Source: Alkalinema sp. FACHB-956
Lineage (GTDB): Bacteria > Cyanobacteriota > Cyanobacteriia > Leptolyngbyales > Leptolyngbyaceae
Direction of reading: 5' to 3'
Assembly (NCBI RefSeq): GCF_014697025.1
Contig: NZ_JACJRC010000011.1
Span: 62,001 to 126,000 of the forward strand
Length of the DNA: 64,000 nt
In this document: one piece after another, positions 63,487 to 64,000 of the stretch
Numbering within the stretch: the stretch's first letter is position 1
How the letters are laid out: each line of letters starts with the position of its first letter
Notes under the pieces: model-generated
The model's database searches: none
Told to the model about the DNA's origin: nothing
The model's input: the letters and a program-made list of their open reading frames with translations, nothing else
Position numbers and translations under genes: made by a program

Positions 63487-64000
63487 ATGGTCTACAGCGA
63501 CTTCACCCTGCGAAAAGTTAAACAAGCCTTTGGCCTCACGATCGTTGAAAAAGACAGCTTTTTACCCGAAATTCAACCCATTCCTCCCAGCGACTATTTA
63601 CAAGAAACCCTCCGACGAAATTTAACCTTAGCCCTAGCCGTAGGCACCGAAAAAGCCCGGTCAGAACTGTTAATCAGTCCAGTCCTCGTAGAACTGCGCG
63701 AAATCTTGCATCGATCGGTCAGCATTTTTTCAGGCACCGAGTTCACGGTCGATGAAGCCCTGGGATTAAACGGCGTCTGTGACTTCCTCATCAGTCGATC
63801 GGAAGAACAGCTCATCATAGAAGCCCCCGTCGTCGCGATCGTAGAAGCTAAAAAAGAAGACATCAATTCCGGCATTGGTCAATGCATCGCAGAGATGATT
63901 GCAGCCCAAAAATTTAATGACATCAATGGATCTACAATCAAGCACGTCTACGGAACCGTAACCACAGGCAACCTCTGGCGATTTCTAAAACTCGAAGGCC
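63487..64000 (+). CDS. PD-(D/E)xK nuclease-like protein, partial at window end
   Basis: The first 171 residues of a gene that runs out of the window. GLNGVCDFLISRSE (about 96-109) and VVAIVEAKKEDINSGIGQCI (about 117-136) give a D...ExK pattern of the PD-(D/E)xK nuclease fold, followed by GTVTTGNLWRFLKL. Such stand-alone proteins are common in cyanobacteria and are often annotated as restriction-enzyme-like. AAAGGAG precedes ATG 63487. It is 140 bases from the last CRISPR repeat, but is not a known Cas protein. Confidence 0.7.
   Translation, partial: MVYSDFTLRKVKQAFGLTIVEKDSFLPEIQPIPPSDYLQETLRRNLTLALAVGTEKARSELLISPVLVELREILHRSVSIFSGTEFTVDEALGLNGVCDFLISRSEEQLIIEAPVVAIVEAKKEDINSGIGQCIAEMIAAQKFNDINGSTIKHVYGTVTTGNLWRFLKLEG

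Noticed and set aside
63594-63875. 93-residue minus-strand ORF
   Set aside because: Antisense shadow of the nuclease-like gene starting at 63487, which has the better ribosome-binding site and motifs.

Overview
The window is chromosomal DNA of a nitrogen-fixing cyanobacterium. The octamer GCGATCGC (HIP1) and its GATCG core are very frequent, nearly all proteins have cyanobacterial family features, and the nif cluster carries cyanobacterial accessory genes (cnfR/patB type activator, fdxH, hesA, hesB, feoA, DUF683, DUF269, Mo-nitrogenase C-terminal domain gene). No heterocyst-specific gene or excision element is seen, so a non-heterocystous, Leptolyngbya-like organism is the best guess (inference; no rRNA is present to test it).

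Layout. 0.3-6 kb: glycosyltransferase, TspO-like membrane protein, MscS channel, exported protein. 6.2-12.8 kb: purine catabolism, with guanine deaminase divergent from xdhA-xdhB-xdhC (a molybdenum hydroxylase and its maturation factor). 12.8-38.9 kb: nitrogen fixation island. On the minus strand, reading leftwards: nifB, nifS, nifU, nifH, nifD, nifK, Mo_nitro_C gene, nifE, nifN, nifX, DUF269, DUF683, nifW, hesA, small membrane ORF, hesB, fdxH, feoA, fdxB, modA, modBC fusion, and then cnfR. Divergent on the plus strand: nifP, nifV, nifZ, nifT. The roughly 1.1 kb between nifB and nifP holds one NtcA-type GTA-N8-TAC site and many TGAGT/ACTCA elements that may bind CnfR. Molybdate uptake, FeMo-co synthesis, Fe-S supply, homocitrate synthesis and two xanthine dehydrogenase subunits are thus side by side, a 'molybdenum island'.

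39-44 kb: copper module on the minus strand (MerR regulator, CopA ATPase, small membrane protein, Tat-exported multicopper oxidase with Met-rich loop). 44-51 kb: group 2 sigma factor, HU, ABC exporter, short-chain dehydrogenase, GMC oxidoreductase. 51.5-56 kb: PhnD-like binding lipoprotein translationally coupled to a hybrid histidine kinase and followed by a second receiver-kinase. 56.4-58.8 kb: exported repeat-rich protein flanked by a 98-bp direct duplication and gene debris. 59.2-59.6 kb: small gene with a structured leader. 60.05-63.35 kb: CRISPR array of 44 repeats with widely varying spacers (32-50 nt) and no cas gene in view. 63.5 kb to the end: a PD-(D/E)xK nuclease-like gene cut by the window edge.

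Two features run through the whole window. Intergenic regions are rich in unrelated short tandem repeats of 11-20 bp (often 13 bp). A MITE-like palindromic repeat family (arms CCCCCTAAATCCCCC / GGGGG) has inserted many times, once in frame inside xdhC and once next to the hesA start. A lone sequence matching 29 of 36 bases of the CRISPR repeat lies 8.6 kb outside the array.
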